DNA from: Sepiola atlantica
Taxonomy: Eukaryota > Mollusca > Cephalopoda > Sepiida > Sepiolidae
Direction: 5' to 3'
DNA: 64,000 nt
Assembly: GCA_963556195.1 (NCBI GenBank)
Contig: OY744544.1
Location: 43,728,984-43,792,983, forward strand
Shown here one piece after another: positions 63,099 through 64,000 of the stretch. How positions within the stretch are numbered: the first letter of the stretch is position 1; each line of letters starts with the position of its first letter. Position numbers and translations under genes: made by a program. The notes beneath the pieces are model-generated. The model did no database searches, was not told the origin of the DNA, and saw nothing but the letters and a program-made list of their open reading frames with translations.

Positions 63099-63743
63099 TT
63101 TATGATCTTTTTATACGATATAAGTAATTCTGAGAACAATACTGTTGTTAAAACTATTACAAGCGAGAAGTGCGTATCTTGGTATTTGAAAAAAGGGAAC
63201 TCATTTAAAGAAGATAAAATATGTAAAAGGTAGAGGCGATATCTAAAACCGGAAGTCTATTCGTGATGCCAGCAGAGACGTACTTGTCAGTTTCTGATTG
63301 GTTGAATTTTCTAGTAACAAAAGCTGTGTTATTTCATTTGTTTGCTTTTTGAATTCACTTTAGCTTTAGTGTATAAAAAATTAATTTAAAAATTTCAAAT
63401 AACCGGAAAACTTTTTAAATGTTAATTTTCAATACAAAATTAATAAATTTAATTAAAATATTTTTTTTTAGATAAAGAAAAGGATTCATTTATTATTTGT
63501 GCGTATATGTTTTCTCTCTCTTCCTTCGCCTACCCACTCTCTTTATGTTTAGTATCTTTCTCTCCCCCTCCCTTACTCGCTTTGGTCTTCCAACATGAAG
63601 TCAAGGTAGTATGACGTCACATTCATGGCGCTGTTAGACGCGTTGACGTGAAAAATAGCATTTTTTTCGTGTGGAAGACATTTTTTTCTATTTTTTAAAG
63701 TTCTTATGTCCCTCTAATTTTCGTTGCCTAGGTAGTATTAATC
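63099..63743. promoter_or_regulatory. Candidate bidirectional promoter between TRMT13 and RAD23
   Basis: The two start codons point away from each other with 645 bp between them. Seen in this stretch: a perfect palindromic CRE, ATGACGTCAC, at 63611-63620 with a second half-like site TGACGTG at 63644-63650; an ETS-type site ACCGGAAGT at 63248-63256; and a CCAAT box in the TRMT13 direction, read on the plus strand as CTGATTGGTTGA, at 63294-63305. These are common elements of housekeeping promoters. No CpG-rich island is seen. Transcription start sites are not visible from sequence alone. Confidence 0.6.
63612..63619. promoter_or_regulatory. Perfect cAMP-response element (TGACGTCA)
   Basis: Full 8-bp palindrome recognised by CREB/ATF bZIP dimers, about 125 bp upstream of the RAD23 start codon and about 515 bp upstream of the TRMT13 start codon. 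Confidence 0.5.
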
Positions 63744-63809
63744 ATGTTGATCACACTAAGAACATTACAGCAGCATATGTTTAAAGTGGAAATTGATGTC
63801 AATTCAACC
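63744..63809 (+). CDS. RAD23: RAD23 first exon (start of ubiquitin-like domain, gene continues off the right edge)
   Basis: An ATG at 63744 opens 22 codons reading MLITLRTLQQHMFKVEI and then DVNST, ending in phase 0 at a GTAAGT donor (63810-63815). RAD23A and RAD23B begin with the same pattern (M-x-(V/I)TLKTLQQ-x-x-FK(I/V)) and their first exon ends at the same place, just before the V-K-x-LKEKI helix. RAD23 binds XPC and damaged DNA in nucleotide-excision repair and carries ubiquitinated proteins to the proteasome; the N-terminal ubiquitin-like domain contacts the proteasome. Only the first beta-hairpin of that domain is in the window. No second exon is visible up to 64000. The match is short but distinctive. 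Confidence 0.85.
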
Positions 63810-64000
63810 GTAAGTATGTCTACATTTTGGTGTAGCGATTTCATTTCTACTTTAACGACGTCGGCGAGACCCAACAAGTGTATGATATATACACAATAAT
63901 GATCGCCGAATCGGCTTTCATTTTGTCTTTTTAGATTATTTTTGTGTTGCTCAATCATCAGACATGAAGAAACAGGCTTTATATGTCCGTTATCGTGCCG
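63810..64000 (+). other. RAD23: Start of RAD23 intron 1
   Basis: Begins GTAAGT. No coding block matching the rest of the ubiquitin-like domain is seen before the window ends. Confidence 0.6.

Noticed and set aside
63105..63125. TATAAAAA-like stretch on the minus strand about 15 bp before the TRMT13 ATG
   Set aside because: Too close to the start codon to set a transcription start upstream of it; probably chance in AT-rich DNA.
63728..63958. 76-codon minus open reading frame over the RAD23 start
   Set aside because: It is the antisense shadow of RAD23 exon 1 and has no motif of its own.

Overview
This is eukaryotic (animal) nuclear DNA: AT-rich, about one short coding exon per 5 kb, clean GT-AG introns, and introns packed with decayed retrotransposons, tRNA-like SINEs, foldback elements, microsatellites and minisatellites. 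The repeat style (tRNA-related SINEs, Jockey/CR1-like and RTE-like LINE tails, Ty3/gypsy, very long introns) suggests a large-genome marine invertebrate, most likely a lophotrochozoan and possibly a cephalopod mollusc. That placement is inference from repeat style, not proof.

Almost the whole window is one gene on the minus strand. Thirteen exons, found by reading splice sites and protein similarity by eye, join in frame from an ATG at 63098 down to 870. They encode the first 405 residues of TRMT13, the tRNA 2'-O-methyltransferase that modifies position 4 of the acceptor stem: an N-terminal CCCH zinc finger, a CHHC zinc finger, an SAM-binding VELGAGKG motif, the VVGMGKHLCGAGTD block and the PCCHHRC block. 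The C-terminal tail (roughly 70 residues) lies off the left edge. About 1.2 kb of coding sequence is spread over 62 kb.

At the right edge a second gene starts divergently on the plus strand. A 22-codon first exon (63744-63809) matches the start of the ubiquitin-like domain of RAD23, the nucleotide-excision-repair and proteasome-shuttle protein. The 645 bp between the two start codons is a candidate bidirectional promoter with a perfect CRE, an ETS site and a CCAAT box.

Layout by intron (TRMT13 runs right to left). Intron 12 (991-3443) holds a broken LINE. Intron 11 (3638-14772) holds a G-rich minisatellite, five identical 157-bp repeats, a Ty3/gypsy pol with a 3' LTR, a long LINE with ORF1 zinc knuckles, endonuclease and RT, and a separate gypsy protease fragment. 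Intron 9 (15838-19548) holds a palindrome with about 425-bp arms. Introns 8 and 7 hold LINE tails, a mariner transposase remnant and a solo LTR. Introns 5 to 3 hold LINE and SINE debris and C-rich minisatellites. Intron 2 (43267-50089) holds a foldback MITE and a 3-kb decayed multi-domain gene with a FEN1/XPG-like nuclease module and a Cys-rich CXC-like tail. Intron 1 (50137-62948) holds LINE tails, a 1.07-kb inverted-repeat element, a 2.3-kb array of a 32-bp unit that grew out of a LINE tail, and a second foldback MITE carrying a nested insertion.

The two host genes act in different processes (tRNA modification; DNA repair and protein turnover) but probably share a promoter. Everything else is mobile-element or repeat sequence inside introns. 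The most unusual items are the FEN1-like/CXC element, the LINE-seeded satellite, and the long intronic hairpins, which would form double-stranded RNA in the TRMT13 pre-mRNA.
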